IMG/VR virus record: IMGVR_UViG_3300043420_000933
Coordinates: 1-61,231 of that record
Strand: one strand, 5' to 3'
DNA from: a virus
DNA length: 61,231 nucleotides
Each line of letters starts with the position of its first letter. The first letter of the stretch is position 1. The notes beneath the pieces are model-generated. The model had not been told where the DNA came from, searched no databases, and worked only from the letters and a program-made list of their open reading frames with translations. Made by a program: the position numbers and the translations under genes. Shown piece after piece: positions 42,008-51,387 of the stretch.

Positions 42008-43321
42008 TTATGTGTTTTGGGAACTATAGAGACCATAACTATCACGGATTAATTTTACACTTGTAACCATTTGGTTTCCTTCAAAATGATGTCTTAATTC
42101 TTTAATTAAATATTTTCCACTTTGTTCATCATCTGCCTCTTTTTTATCAGATCTTGTGATCTTTGGAAACTGGGCATTTATAATGTCTCCAACTTTGAGT
42201 CTTATATTGCAAGGTATAACCATATTTAGTGATTGCGTGAACAATAAATTATATCTAGAATAAGACATTGACATATCAGCACCACTCCTTGACTTACCAC
42301 TTATCGTACCATCGTTGTTTAAATTTCCTCTATCAGAAACTTTAACCATAATTCTACTAATACTATCTCCAAATTCATCAGAAACAGCAATGCTTTCTGC
42401 TGCACCTAGTTTATTTTTAACTTGGTCTTTTAATGTATACCTATAAATGTCTAAAGTATTTGAATACAAATCAAAATAATATGTTTTATTTGCATACATA
42501 CCAACTCTCAAGGATTTCATTAAATCAATATTCTTTTCGTACTTATAATTTAAAATTCTAAAATTTGTTTCTACATTATTACTCTCAATGATTGGAGCAT
42601 ATTGATAATTGTATATTGATTCATTATCAGCACTATTGTTTTGAATCTTAGTACTTGATACTAAACTATCAATGCTTCTAAAATTAAATCCATCTTTATT
42701 TTCATAGAATAAAAAACCTGCAGTTCCTTTTGCTATCCCACTATTATTTCCACCCGACGTTCCAGAGTTTTGTCCATTTGCGGGAACTGCTTTTGGTCCC
42801 AACCAAGTTAAAGTATGAAATGGTTTGCGATTATTTCCAATGAAAGAATAATCATTTGAAGTTGCTTCTATATTTTCATTCTTAAATTTTTTAGTTTTTA
42901 ATACATCCTTTAAAATTTTAGTTACTGTAGTTTGAATGTTTCCTGTATATTTTCTTTCACATCTAGTAGTGTCATTTGTTAAACCTTCACGAGAAACTAA
43001 GTGCAATGTGAACATCTCATTAGTTTGTTGTGCATCAAGATTACTGACCTTATAAACATAAAAAGCATTATCACCATCAAATAAAAATTCACCAAATGCA
43101 GTATCAACACTGATAGAAACTTTTTCTCCACCACGAATTGGTAAAAGATTAAACAAACTTGTACTATTAACTATTTGAGCAGTAGCAGTTATGCAAGGGG
43201 ATAAAATATCCTCAAAGTAATCAAAAAACAATAATGAATTGGTAATATCAATTTTTTTACTACCATCCAGTGATTGTATAATGAAATAATTCGGTTTAAA
43301 TGCTGCTACAGATTGAGACAT
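42008..43321 (-). CDS. 27: Baseplate hub protein, gp27-like (437 aa)
   Basis: Residues 15-200 show the tail-tube-like beta domains of hub proteins (ITNSLLFFDYFEDILSPC, then GGEKVSISVDT). A Gly/Ser/Asn-rich loop lies near 180-195. The C-terminal half has LRVGMYANKTYYFDLYS and a final GKYLIKELRHHFEGNQMVTS, typical of gp27/VgrG-type hubs. Position between the hub lysins and gp5 agrees with T4 gene order. Start overlaps the upstream stop (TAATG). Confidence 0.75.
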   Translation of the reverse strand: MSQSVAAFKPNYFIIQSLDGSKKIDITNSLLFFDYFEDILSPCITATAQIVNSTSLFNLLPIRGGEKVSISVDTAFGEFLFDGDNAFYVYKVSNLDAQQTNEMFTLHLVSREGLTNDTTRCERKYTGNIQTTVTKILKDVLKTKKFKNENIEATSNDYSFIGNNRKPFHTLTWLGPKAVPANGQNSGTSGGNNSGIAKGTAGFLFYENKDGFNFRSIDSLVSSTKIQNNSADNESIYNYQYAPIIESNNVETNFRILNYKYEKNIDLMKSLRVGMYANKTYYFDLYSNTLDIYRYTLKDQVKNKLGAAESIAVSDEFGDSISRIMVKVSDRGNLNNDGTISGKSRSGADMSMSYSRYNLLFTQSLNMVIPCNIRLKVGDIINAQFPKITRSDKKEADDEQSGKYLIKELRHHFEGNQMVTSVKLIRDSYGLYSSQNT

Positions 43322-45420
43322 TAGCTTGCTGACAGATTAGTAAGTAACATAGTTTTCATAAGACTATTTACCACCTGTCCTTCATCTGGACCAGGAAGAA
43401 TTACAGTGCCTCCCCCACCTCCACCAACTGGAATAAAGACTGGTTTTTGTTGCCCACCTCCACCTTGAGGACTCATCATCATTGGTATAATTGTTGTAAC
43501 CTGTTGTAGTTGATTATAAGAAGGATATTGTTGGAGATTTTGAATCATTCCAGATTGATATGCAGCCATTGCTTCTGGTGTCAAATCCGGACCTCCCATT
43601 CCAGGTCTCTTTGATGCATCCATTATTGCTTTAATTCTGGAGAGATTTGAATTTGGATCACTTGCTTCATTTGCGATAATAGATTTATGATATATTACAT
43701 TTAATTTCTGTGCTTTTGCTAATTTTTCAACCAATTCAGCAGTTTTCAAATTATATTCCTTTTCTCCAGGAGCACCAGTTTCACCTTTTGTCACATCAGC
43801 GTGTCCTGCAAAAATATGATATGCACGTTTAGGGTCTTTCATCATTGCTTCAACTATTCTTCTTGCATTTGCTTCAGCACCTAGTGCCATATCTGTTTCT
43901 AGAATGTTTCCACCTCTATTTGTAACACCCAATCCTCCTCTAAAATTTTTACCATAAGTCCCGAAACTAGACACAAGTGCTTGAGAGACAGCAGTATCTG
44001 GACTAGTATTACTTGGGATTAATCCTGTTTTTTGTCCTTTTGCATTTGGGTCTGCGTGCAATTCTAAAACAAAAGGATTAGAACCTGCTCCCGAAACTCC
44101 TGCCTTTGGTTTTACTTTTACATTTCCACCAAATCTGAAATACTTATCTCCTTCACTTGTTGGAATTTCAAATCTTTTACTGCCTTGCCTAACCTCAAAG
44201 TGAACGTGAGGTCCAGTAGAGTTACCAGTGCTTCCGACATTTCCAATTACAGTTCCAGGTTCTATTTGTTGTCCCTCTTTAACTGATATTTTGCTTAGGT
44301 GTCCATAAAAACTACTAGAACCACCAGGATGTGCAATTTGTACTGAATATCCATACCCACCATCATTCCATCTCGCATATGAGACCTGACCAGGTTGAAT
44401 CACACTTACTGGGGTTCCTTCTGTAATAGCATAATCAACACCCTGATGTAGTCTTCCCCATCTCCAACCATAAGGAGATGATGTATAATTACTAGGCATC
44501 TGACCACCCCCAGCAGTCATATCTTGAAGTTTCCCAGGAAGTTCTGGAGCATCAGGAATTGCATCTGGGTCAAGTCCGTAATCCAACATCATTTCATCAG
44601 AACCAGCAGCAGATGCGGCAGCATTTACCATTGAAGCAAATGACTTATAAACAAAGTTTTCAAACTTTCCTACAGAGTCACTAAATCTGTTTATTATATC
44701 ACCAAATCCACTTTCTTGAACTGATGCTTTTTGTTGCTGTTCTTGTGCTTTTAGTCTTTCCTCAACTTTGCCAGACACACCTCCAGCACCACTAGTTGCA
44801 AGTTCATATGTTCTATCTGCAGCATAACCACCAAGAAATCCACCTGCCATACTTCCAATCACAAAACCAAGTCCAGGGATTGGAATCAATGCTTGTCCAA
44901 TAGCACCACCAAGCAATGAACCAGCAAGATTTCCTACTGCACCTGATGCTGCTTGTCCTACACTTTCACCTTCTGCTAATCCCTGAGCAAAATCTAATCC
45001 AGAAAAAACTGCATTCAGAATACCTACAGATTTGAGTCCCCCAAATTGTAACTTGGAACCAGAGACCTTTGGTTTTGGTGGTCTTAATCCTCTGGTATTT
45101 TGAGGGGCACCCATTTTTCCTTTTGGTGGAAACATATTATCAAGGAAACCAGCAACATCAATTGCTCCTCCAAATAAAGATGATAATAAATTTCCAGGGG
45201 AACCAAAACTTGATGCAATGTTTAAGTTTGCAAGTTCTTTAATTTTTCTTTTTTCTGGTAACTTTATTTTATTGATTTCTTTATTCTGAGTATTTAAAAA
45301 TTTAGAAAAGTCAATAACTTCTTTTTGAATTCCTTTTAGTTTTCTTGAAGAATCTCCACTAAAAGAAACTATGTTATTGGAAGCAGCAACTAAAGGGGAA
45401 GAAAGTACTTTTTTCATCAT
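43321..45420 (-). CDS. Hub-associated tail lysin: M23 endopeptidase plus amidase-like domain (699 aa)
   Basis: Residues 150-200 are Gly/Ala-rich with membrane-like helices. Residues 315-412 are an M23 peptidase: GRLHQGVD (H325, D329), H374 and HVHFE (H405, H407), all zinc or catalytic residues present. Residues 448-602 carry motifs of an N-acetylmuramoyl-alanine amidase: LHADP (H455), GGNILET (E508), then FAGHADVTKGETGAPGEKEYN (H540, E555), but in an order opposite to the usual one. The C-terminal 90 residues (LTPEAMAAYQSGM, then a Gly-rich tail) resemble those of the next gene. It should open peptidoglycan during DNA delivery. Confidence 0.8.
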   Translation of the reverse strand: MMKKVLSSPLVAASNNIVSFSGDSSRKLKGIQKEVIDFSKFLNTQNKEINKIKLPEKRKIKELANLNIASSFGSPGNLLSSLFGGAIDVAGFLDNMFPPKGKMGAPQNTRGLRPPKPKVSGSKLQFGGLKSVGILNAVFSGLDFAQGLAEGESVGQAASGAVGNLAGSLLGGAIGQALIPIPGLGFVIGSMAGGFLGGYAADRTYELATSGAGGVSGKVEERLKAQEQQQKASVQESGFGDIINRFSDSVGKFENFVYKSFASMVNAAASAAGSDEMMLDYGLDPDAIPDAPELPGKLQDMTAGGGQMPSNYTSSPYGWRWGRLHQGVDYAITEGTPVSVIQPGQVSYARWNDGGYGYSVQIAHPGGSSSFYGHLSKISVKEGQQIEPGTVIGNVGSTGNSTGPHVHFEVRQGSKRFEIPTSEGDKYFRFGGNVKVKPKAGVSGAGSNPFVLELHADPNAKGQKTGLIPSNTSPDTAVSQALVSSFGTYGKNFRGGLGVTNRGGNILETDMALGAEANARRIVEAMMKDPKRAYHIFAGHADVTKGETGAPGEKEYNLKTAELVEKLAKAQKLNVIYHKSIIANEASDPNSNLSRIKAIMDASKRPGMGGPDLTPEAMAAYQSGMIQNLQQYPSYNQLQQVTTIIPMMMSPQGGGGQQKPVFIPVGGGGGGTVILPGPDEGQVVNSLMKTMLLTNLSAS

Positions 45421-47180
45421 CCATCTACTATGTTATAAACCATTCTTGAATATAAAACTAAAAAGTTATCGGTGTTTGCTGAAGGCAACAATGGAACCGA
45501 TGGACCATTTTTTTGAGTTGCCGGTGGTGCTGAAACACCCCCTCCACCACCTTGAGATTGTTGAGGCATTGTTCCAGACAAATCTATCGGAACAATATTT
45601 GTTTGTGATTGTGCTACTGTCTGAGCAGGTTGGGAAACATTAGTTGCTAAGTTTTTGTATTGTTCTAATTTTCCAGACATATATGCCGCAGCAGATTCAG
45701 GGGTTAACTCATCATAACTACCCCCTATTCCTGGTTTTGGTGCAGAAACTTGACCTAATGTTGATGGACCTTTTCCCTTTCCACCTATGAATTTATTAGA
45801 ACCCCTATCAAAATAAACACCTCCCCCTTCATATTTCCTGCCTCTAAAATAAAGTCCACCCCCAATGTCTCTTGCGGATGTTTGTGACATAACACCTTGA
45901 GTTTTAAAATCTTCCAGTACTTTTAGGGCTGATGATGGGTCACCTCCCCCAAACATTTTTGCAAGATTTTCAAGTCCATTTGGACCTTCTGAAATCTCTT
46001 TTAATTTGGCAATTCTTTCTTGGGGATTTTTTCCAAGTTTTGCTGCAATTGGACCATAAATTTTTTGAGCATCTTTATCCGCACTTTCAACATAAATTGC
46101 AGAAGAAATCGGACTAAATTGTTCCCTAGCAGTGACTTGACCAAACAAATCACCATACCCAGAATGATTTTTAGCAGCACGATTTATCATTACTTGCATA
46201 ACATCTGCTTGATTTTGTGCTCCAGATGCTTCCAAAGTAGATGTAAATGCTGCAAGATTTTCACCTGCAGTTCCAGTGCTAACTACTGGAGTGCCATCAC
46301 GACCTCCACCTCCACTAGAACTTCCACCTCCACCAGAACCACCTCCTCCACCACTAGGAGGTTTAGTACCTTTTCCAATACCAACCATCGTATTGATTGC
46401 TGCAATAAATCTCTCTATTGCAGAACCAAAAATTGATATAATATCTCCACCATCTCCTGGTTGAAACATTCCTGCTCTGATTTCATCAACATTGGAAAGG
46501 GCATTGACTGTACCAGCACCAACAGCACCCACTCCAAGAGCACCAGCACCAAGGGCAAGCATTTTGCCTCTTCCTTTAAACATATTCCCAAGTCCTCTTG
46601 GTGCGCTCTTTCTGACACCACCCATAGGAACATCAACATCAATATCAATTCCACCTCCACCACCAGGAGTTGCTTTTGGGAGATTTGATAATTGTTTTAC
46701 TATCTTTACAATAACCTGACGAATTAATTTTGCAACTTCAAAACTTTCAGTAAATGATTTAGAAAGATTTTTTAAATTATCACTTATTCCATTTACAAAT
46801 TTTTTGTTCCCAAAAAACTGAATGAATTGTATTACACTCTTATATGTACTTAAAAATTTACTTAGAATACCAGTTGGTTTTGCGGATTCAACATCAGATA
46901 CTCTTTTCTTATAATCTGCAGTAAAACTTTGAAGAGTATTATTTAAAGTACTTGTTATATTGTTTGTAATATTTGTAGAAATAGTACTTACAATTGAATC
47001 TACTGAAGATGGAACTGGTTTTGCAGTGCCTCTCTGAAATCCTACTATTTTATTTGCGGCAGAAGCAATTGAAGATGTTCCAAGAAAAGAATCACCAGAA
47101 ATAAAATTTTTGGCGAGTTGTTGGTTTGTATTCTGCTTACCTACTATTCTTTCTGGGTTCAGAACCGAACCTATTGCCAT
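45417..47180 (-). CDS. Hub-associated tail protein with SleB-like cell-wall hydrolase domain (587 aa)
   Basis: Residues 1-170 are helical. A Gly/Ala helix lies at 207-225 and a glycine-serine linker at 276-294. Residues about 303-370 resemble SleB/hydrolase_2 enzymes: ENLAAFTSTLEASGAQNQAD, VMINRAAKNHSG and AREQFSP, where a glutamate (about E316) would be catalytic. The tail (LTPESAAAYMSGKLEQY and a Gly/Gln-rich end) is shared with the M23 protein. Probably the second wall-degrading hub component. Late box CAATAAATA overlaps the upstream stop at 47202-47210. Confidence 0.7.
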   Translation of the reverse strand: MAIGSVLNPERIVGKQNTNQQLAKNFISGDSFLGTSSIASAANKIVGFQRGTAKPVPSSVDSIVSTISTNITNNITSTLNNTLQSFTADYKKRVSDVESAKPTGILSKFLSTYKSVIQFIQFFGNKKFVNGISDNLKNLSKSFTESFEVAKLIRQVIVKIVKQLSNLPKATPGGGGGIDIDVDVPMGGVRKSAPRGLGNMFKGRGKMLALGAGALGVGAVGAGTVNALSNVDEIRAGMFQPGDGGDIISIFGSAIERFIAAINTMVGIGKGTKPPSGGGGGSGGGGSSSGGGGRDGTPVVSTGTAGENLAAFTSTLEASGAQNQADVMQVMINRAAKNHSGYGDLFGQVTAREQFSPISSAIYVESADKDAQKIYGPIAAKLGKNPQERIAKLKEISEGPNGLENLAKMFGGGDPSSALKVLEDFKTQGVMSQTSARDIGGGLYFRGRKYEGGGVYFDRGSNKFIGGKGKGPSTLGQVSAPKPGIGGSYDELTPESAAAYMSGKLEQYKNLATNVSQPAQTVAQSQTNIVPIDLSGTMPQQSQGGGGGVSAPPATQKNGPSVPLLPSANTDNFLVLYSRMVYNIVDG

Positions 47181-47204
47181 CTTACTTTTTTCTTTTGAAA
47201 TTAT

Positions 47205-47378
47205 TTATTGAGCATTTTGTTGTTTTAGTTTCTCGTCTTCAATGTGTTGTTGAAGAAGTGCTAAGTAAATATCTCTTTCCCAAGGCATCATATTTTCAAC
47301 ATCCCCAATCGGCCATTTATGAAATTGAAGTAATGCAAAATTAATTCTAAAGTATGACTCCAATTCCATATATGCCAT
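47205..47378 (-). CDS. 51: Small ORF at the gp51 position, -1 frame to gp26 (57 aa)
   Basis: ATG 47378 opens MAYMELESYFRINFALLQFH..., ending QQHIEDEKLKQQNAQ. In T4, gene 51 (hub assembly) follows gene 26; here this ORF begins two bases after the gp26 stop and in its -1 frame. The sequence pattern (a helix with FHKWPIGDVENMMPWERDIY) is that of small second-frame tail chaperones. It may be made alone or as a gp26 fusion through the slippery site at 47387-47393. Gene symbol by position only. Confidence 0.6.
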   Translation of the reverse strand: MAYMELESYFRINFALLQFHKWPIGDVENMMPWERDIYLALLQQHIEDEKLKQQNAQ

Positions 47379-47380
47379 AC

Positions 47381-48109
47381 TCAACCGAAAAAAGATGTTA
47401 AACCCTCCAACGTAACTTCACTTTCCATTCCAGTTTTTGGATTCTTAACTTTTACTTTATGTGCAAGTTTTGGCATCGTATTAAAGAAATTTTCAACCTG
47501 CTTGAATTGATTAGCATCAAGTGTTTCAATCCAAGAAACTAATTCCTTTTTTGTGCAATCAGATGCTGCCCAACTTTCTTCCTCATTAAAAATTACATCA
47601 ATACAAGAGGCAATAATGTCCAAAGACTTTTCAATATTTGATGCACTTTGTTCTGTACTAAAATCAAAGTTGTTTTTAATGAACTGGTCTAAAGATGGAT
47701 ATTTCATTCTTAAAACTAAAGAACTATCAAGTTTAATATCCGTACTATGGTTTTCTTCTTTTTGAACTTGAATTTCATCAATATAAATTGTGACTGGAAC
47801 TTGAGTTTCCATATCATCACTACAAGTGATAATTAAGTCAACAGATTCACCAACAGATTTTGAACGAAGGTTTAAGAACAAATATTCAATGTCAAAAGTT
47901 GGAAGTTCTTCTATTTTAATTCCTTTGGTTAAAATGCAATCTTTTAATACTTGTTTAATTGCACTTGTAATTTCTTTTGTATCTTGACTTTCAAGAGCAA
48001 GAATTAATATCTTTTCTTCTTTGACTAGAAATGGTCTGTATTTAATTGTTTTTCCAGTTGAGGGTAAAACCAATTCATATGTTGGTACAGAAATCTTAGG
48101 TAATGGCAT
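47381..48109 (-). CDS. 26: Baseplate hub assembly protein gp26-like (242 aa)
   Basis: Starts MPLPKISVPTYELVLPSTGK, then KYRPFLVKEEKILILALES, the entry of the T4 baseplate-protein family (gp26/gp51 group). The middle has ELPTFDIEYLFLNLRSKSVGE, and the C-terminus LTSFFG stops at 47381. Helical second half. It acts in hub assembly in T4. A late box AATAAATA lies at 48138-48131. Confidence 0.8.
   Translation of the reverse strand: MPLPKISVPTYELVLPSTGKTIKYRPFLVKEEKILILALESQDTKEITSAIKQVLKDCILTKGIKIEELPTFDIEYLFLNLRSKSVGESVDLIITCSDDMETQVPVTIYIDEIQVQKEENHSTDIKLDSSLVLRMKYPSLDQFIKNNFDFSTEQSASNIEKSLDIIASCIDVIFNEEESWAASDCTKKELVSWIETLDANQFKQVENFFNTMPKLAHKVKVKNPKTGMESEVTLEGLTSFFG
47387..47393 (-). promoter_or_regulatory. 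Candidate -1 ribosomal frameshift site
   Basis: In the gp26 frame the end reads TCT TTT TTC GGT TGA. T-TTT-TTC is a canonical X_XXY_YYZ slippery heptamer, one codon before the stop. A -1 slip continues in frame into the 57-residue ORF (AGT ATG GCA ...). Seen directly; use not shown. Confidence 0.5.
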
Positions 48110-48137
48110 AATTCAATAGTTCAGTTCTTTTATTTAT

Positions 48138-48836
48138 TTACGTCCTTGCTTTGTGTTTTTCAATCACATAACGTGAATAACTAAAAGTAACTATTGTTTT
48201 AGTGATTGTACTTCCTTCATAAGTTACTGGCATTGCTGCTATGTTTGTAGGAAATGCATCAATTAAACGATAAGTTATTCTTGGTACATCATTAGTTGTA
48301 TCCAAATCTCTTTCAAATTTTACAATTGATATAATTCTTTTATATGAGTCGGGATATCTAAGTCTAAAAAAGTCTGGACGATTTTTTGCGTTTCCTTGTC
48401 CTCTCGGATTTGGTTGAAACTCTCCACCATCTGTATAAATGGGATTGATATAATTCATCCATTCCTCAAAAAGACGAATAAGTTTATAATCATAATCAAC
48501 ATAGAAAGTCATCGTCACGTCAGGATAAACTCTTTTAGTTGGAAATCTTTCTATCACCCCTTGACGTGACCCAATCTCCTCTGTAACATCAAAAGTTGCA
48601 CCAGGAAGTGAGGTCTCTGCACAATAAAAATCAAATAAATTTGAGACTTCCAAATTATCTGTAATTTCAGCTTTTTTCAACCATCCCATCAAATTAACAT
48701 CATTATTAGTCAAGTGCAATGATACTTTAAATTGACTAGTGAGAGATAATTTACTAAAGATTTTTAATGCTTCATCTGTTGTCTTATACAAAAAACCAAC
48801 TTCAGGTTGTCCTGCTCCTGGTCCTCTTGATGCCAT
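48138..48836 (-). CDS. 54: Tail-tube-like baseplate protein, gp54-like (232 aa)
   Basis: The core CAETSLPGATFDVTEEIGSR, QGVIERFPTKRVYPDVTMTF, YVDYDYKLIRLFEEWMNYI has the tail-tube fold pattern shared by gp19, gp48 and gp54, and the size and position fit the gp54 tube initiator. The C-terminus (TKTIVTFSYSRYVIEKHK) is the usual closing strand. The exact name is less sure than the fold. First gene of the minus-strand tail cluster. Confidence 0.7.
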   Translation of the reverse strand: MASRGPGAGQPEVGFLYKTTDEALKIFSKLSLTSQFKVSLHLTNNDVNLMGWLKKAEITDNLEVSNLFDFYCAETSLPGATFDVTEEIGSRQGVIERFPTKRVYPDVTMTFYVDYDYKLIRLFEEWMNYINPIYTDGGEFQPNPRGQGNAKNRPDFFRLRYPDSYKRIISIVKFERDLDTTNDVPRITYRLIDAFPTNIAAMPVTYEGSTITKTIVTFSYSRYVIEKHKART

Positions 48837-48837
48837 T

Positions 48838-48845
48838 TATAAATA
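48838..48845 (+). promoter_or_regulatory. T4-type late promoter for the plus-strand tail/head genes
   Basis: Perfect TATAAATA, 23 bases before the gp4 start, in the 31-base divergent gap between the gp54-like gene and gp4. It is the only promoter candidate for the plus-strand block 48868-52537. Confidence 0.7.
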
Positions 48846-48867
48846 CGATTAAGATTATATAATATGT

Positions 48868-49332
48868 ATGCCTCGTAACGAAGATAGTAAATATAGACAA
48901 GGAAAATACAGACCACAAAACCCAGAAAAATATAATGGTGACCCAACAAATATAGTTTATAGGTCATCATATGAATTAAAGTTTATGCAATATTGTGACC
49001 TAACTGAAAGTGTGAATACCTGGAAATCTGAAGAGTTTTGGATTCCCTATCGTTCTCCAATTGACAATAAAATTCACAGATATTTTCCAGACTTCTTTGT
49101 TAAATATAAAGACAAAAATGGAAATAACAGACACCTAGTTGTAGAGATTAAACCACAAAAAGATTTAAAGATGCCAGAAACAAACCCAAAAAGAAAAACA
49201 AAATCTTGGGCATACGCAGTCAAAACTTGGGCAGTCAATCAAGCAAAGTGGGAAGCAGCAAGAGAATATTGTGCTGATAGAAATTATGAGTTCCGTGTGC
49301 TGACAGAAAAAGAATTAGGTATAAAAATATGA
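48868..49332 (+). CDS. 4: Head completion protein gp4
   Basis: 154 residues matching T4 gp4 along its length: YRQGKYRPQNPEKYNGDPTN, IVYRSSYELKFMQYCD, HRYFPDFFVKYKDKNG and VEIKPQKDL. The fold is TnsA-like (E, D and K in a nuclease-type arrangement: F-PDF, VEIK). It finishes the head before tail joining. Starts the plus-strand operon and overlaps the next gene by four bases. Confidence 0.85.
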   Translation: MPRNEDSKYRQGKYRPQNPEKYNGDPTNIVYRSSYELKFMQYCDLTESVNTWKSEEFWIPYRSPIDNKIHRYFPDFFVKYKDKNGNNRHLVVEIKPQKDLKMPETNPKRKTKSWAYAVKTWAVNQAKWEAAREYCADRNYEFRVLTEKELGIKI

Positions 49333-49826
49333 TAGCAGAAGAAATTATAAAAGGAACAGGAGGAAAATATAAAAGCACTAGTTGGTATGTGAATTCTTTG
49401 ATGAATTCTTTATTAGAATATAATAAAAAAAATATTAATCAGTTGGATACGAGTTTTATTATTCCAGGAGATTTGGTATTTTTTATGTATAGTGCTAAGT
49501 ACCCTCAACGATATGATTATTGGGATATGCATCCTTTATCTTATATCATTGAAGTGAATCCAAGAGAAGGTTCTTTTTTGGGTTCAAACCTCCATTATCT
49601 GACACCAAAATATCGTGAAGCAGTTGCAAATTCTTATCTAAATAAATCAGGTATTGTAAATGCACCCAAGAAAACTTTACATAAATATCTCTTCTCTGGA
49701 GTAATGAGTGATTTCTTCAAAGTGCCTGAAGGAGAATGGGGAGGAGTATCCTTACTTCCTACAGAGAAATTTGTAGATAAAAGAGGACAACCAGTATTTA
49801 AAACTAAAGTTTGGGACGCACCATAA
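49329..49826 (+). CDS. Conserved structural-block protein (165 aa)
   Basis: MIAEEIIKGTGGKYKSTSWY..., with conserved-looking IPGDLVFFMYSAKYPQRYDY, FLGSNLHYLTPKYREAVANS and LHKYLFSGVMSDFFKVPEGE. It regularly lies between gp4 and the baseplate genes in this phage group, but I know no assigned function. Probably a head-tail or baseplate component. Confidence 0.7.
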   Translation: MIAEEIIKGTGGKYKSTSWYVNSLMNSLLEYNKKNINQLDTSFIIPGDLVFFMYSAKYPQRYDYWDMHPLSYIIEVNPREGSFLGSNLHYLTPKYREAVANSYLNKSGIVNAPKKTLHKYLFSGVMSDFFKVPEGEWGGVSLLPTEKFVDKRGQPVFKTKVWDAP

Positions 49827-51386
49827 ATGGCGTATGTAACACTAAAAGATGAATATTATACTTCTGGTTTAGGTCCTCTTGGTCCTAGTCCTCTTGGAAT
49901 TAGATATGACCCAGAAACTGGCGATTATGAATTAAAAGCAAAAAGTGCTCTAGGTTATGATGTTGGAATTGGTCTAGCAATATTTTTTAAGAATGGTAGT
50001 TGGACAAGTGATGCAATAATAGACCCAAAATTATTTGTAGATGGTGATCCAAATAAACCAACACAATTAGCAAAAGATTTAGCAATTGATATTAATAAAA
50101 AAGCATATGCTGCATATCAAACTTTAGGGGGGTCAGCAAAAGGAAATAAAATTAACGCAGCAGCACAACCACAAAACCAAGGAAGATTTATTGTTAATAA
50201 TTCTTTTCCCGGAACAAATCCTGGAATTGCTTCTGCCGTACCGGGTGGGAATGCCCTTACTTCCCCACCCGGACAAGGAAACTTTTTTGATCCTGGTCTG
50301 GGAATACAAGATATATACAAAGATTTTAAAAGTGTTAACGAAGATGATTTGTTTAAAAAATACAAGGGTGGTATTTTAAAATACCCACTGGATATTCTTG
50401 AAAATGAACAAGATACCCTTCATATTGAAATGTTTAGGTATCGTCCACCTCTTGGGGACTTATTTGATCCAGCACCAGGAACAACAGTAAATATTGCTGA
50501 AATATTTACAAGTGGAGTTCAAAGAAATAGTGCATTAAAAGGTGGACTAAAAGATCGTATAGGAACCGTCATTTTACCAATTCCTGCAGGAATATCAGAC
50601 TCCAATAATGTGGAGTGGGGGGATGATAAAATGAATAATATGACAATTGCAGTGACTGGTGCTGTTTCTCAAAATTTAGGTGGAGCTGTTGCTGCAGCAG
50701 CTGGAACTCAACTTGCTGCAGCTTTTGCAGATTTTAAAAAGGTTCCCTTACCAAAGGCAAATATAAATCAATTACTATTGCTGGGAATGGCAAATCCAAG
50801 TTTTAATAGTCCTGAATTAAAAACAGCATTAATGTCAATGATATTAAAAAATGCTCAGTTTAATGTTTCACCAGAAAGTATTTTAGCAAGAGGTGTCGGA
50901 TTAGTTCCCAATTCAAATCTTGAGTTATTGTTTAGAGGTCCAACTCTCCGTCAATTCCAATTTGCATATCGTTTTAGTCCAAGAAGTGAAGGAGAGGCAA
51001 AAGATGTAAGAAGAATTATTAGATTCTTCAAGCAAGGAAGTGCTGCTAGAAAACTAAATGCATCAGGAGGTGCTGGACAAGCATCAGTTTTTCTTGGTTC
51101 TCCAAATGTATTTAAGTTGGAATACAAAACAACAAATCAAGATCCTATTGCAGGAGTAAATAAATTTAAAATATGTGCTCTTCAAGGAGTGTCTGTAAAT
51201 TATGCACCTGATGGTCAATGGTCTGCATACGAAAAAGGGCAACCTGTTTCCTATACAATGACACTAGGATTTCAAGAAATTGAACCAATTTATGAGAGTG
51301 ATTATCAAGATACTATCTTCAAAAAGAATAATATTGATTTAGGAAATGATTATGCAAAAATTACCGACGACGATATAGGATACTGA
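49827..51386 (+). CDS. 48: Baseplate tail-tube cap gp48
   Basis: 519 residues. The C-terminal part (about 350-505) has the family core NSNLELLFRGPTLRQFQFAY, RFSPRSEGEAKDVRRIIRFF, KQGSAARK, NKFKICALQGVSVNYAPDG and YTMTLGFQEIEPIY. The N-terminal 180 residues are Gly/Pro/Asn-rich and longer than in T4 gp48 (364 residues). It caps the hub and starts the tail tube. Stop and next start are one base apart. Confidence 0.8.
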   Translation: MAYVTLKDEYYTSGLGPLGPSPLGIRYDPETGDYELKAKSALGYDVGIGLAIFFKNGSWTSDAIIDPKLFVDGDPNKPTQLAKDLAIDINKKAYAAYQTLGGSAKGNKINAAAQPQNQGRFIVNNSFPGTNPGIASAVPGGNALTSPPGQGNFFDPGLGIQDIYKDFKSVNEDDLFKKYKGGILKYPLDILENEQDTLHIEMFRYRPPLGDLFDPAPGTTVNIAEIFTSGVQRNSALKGGLKDRIGTVILPIPAGISDSNNVEWGDDKMNNMTIAVTGAVSQNLGGAVAAAAGTQLAAAFADFKKVPLPKANINQLLLLGMANPSFNSPELKTALMSMILKNAQFNVSPESILARGVGLVPNSNLELLFRGPTLRQFQFAYRFSPRSEGEAKDVRRIIRFFKQGSAARKLNASGGAGQASVFLGSPNVFKLEYKTTNQDPIAGVNKFKICALQGVSVNYAPDGQWSAYEKGQPVSYTMTLGFQEIEPIYESDYQDTIFKKNNIDLGNDYAKITDDDIGY

Positions 51387-51387
51387 T

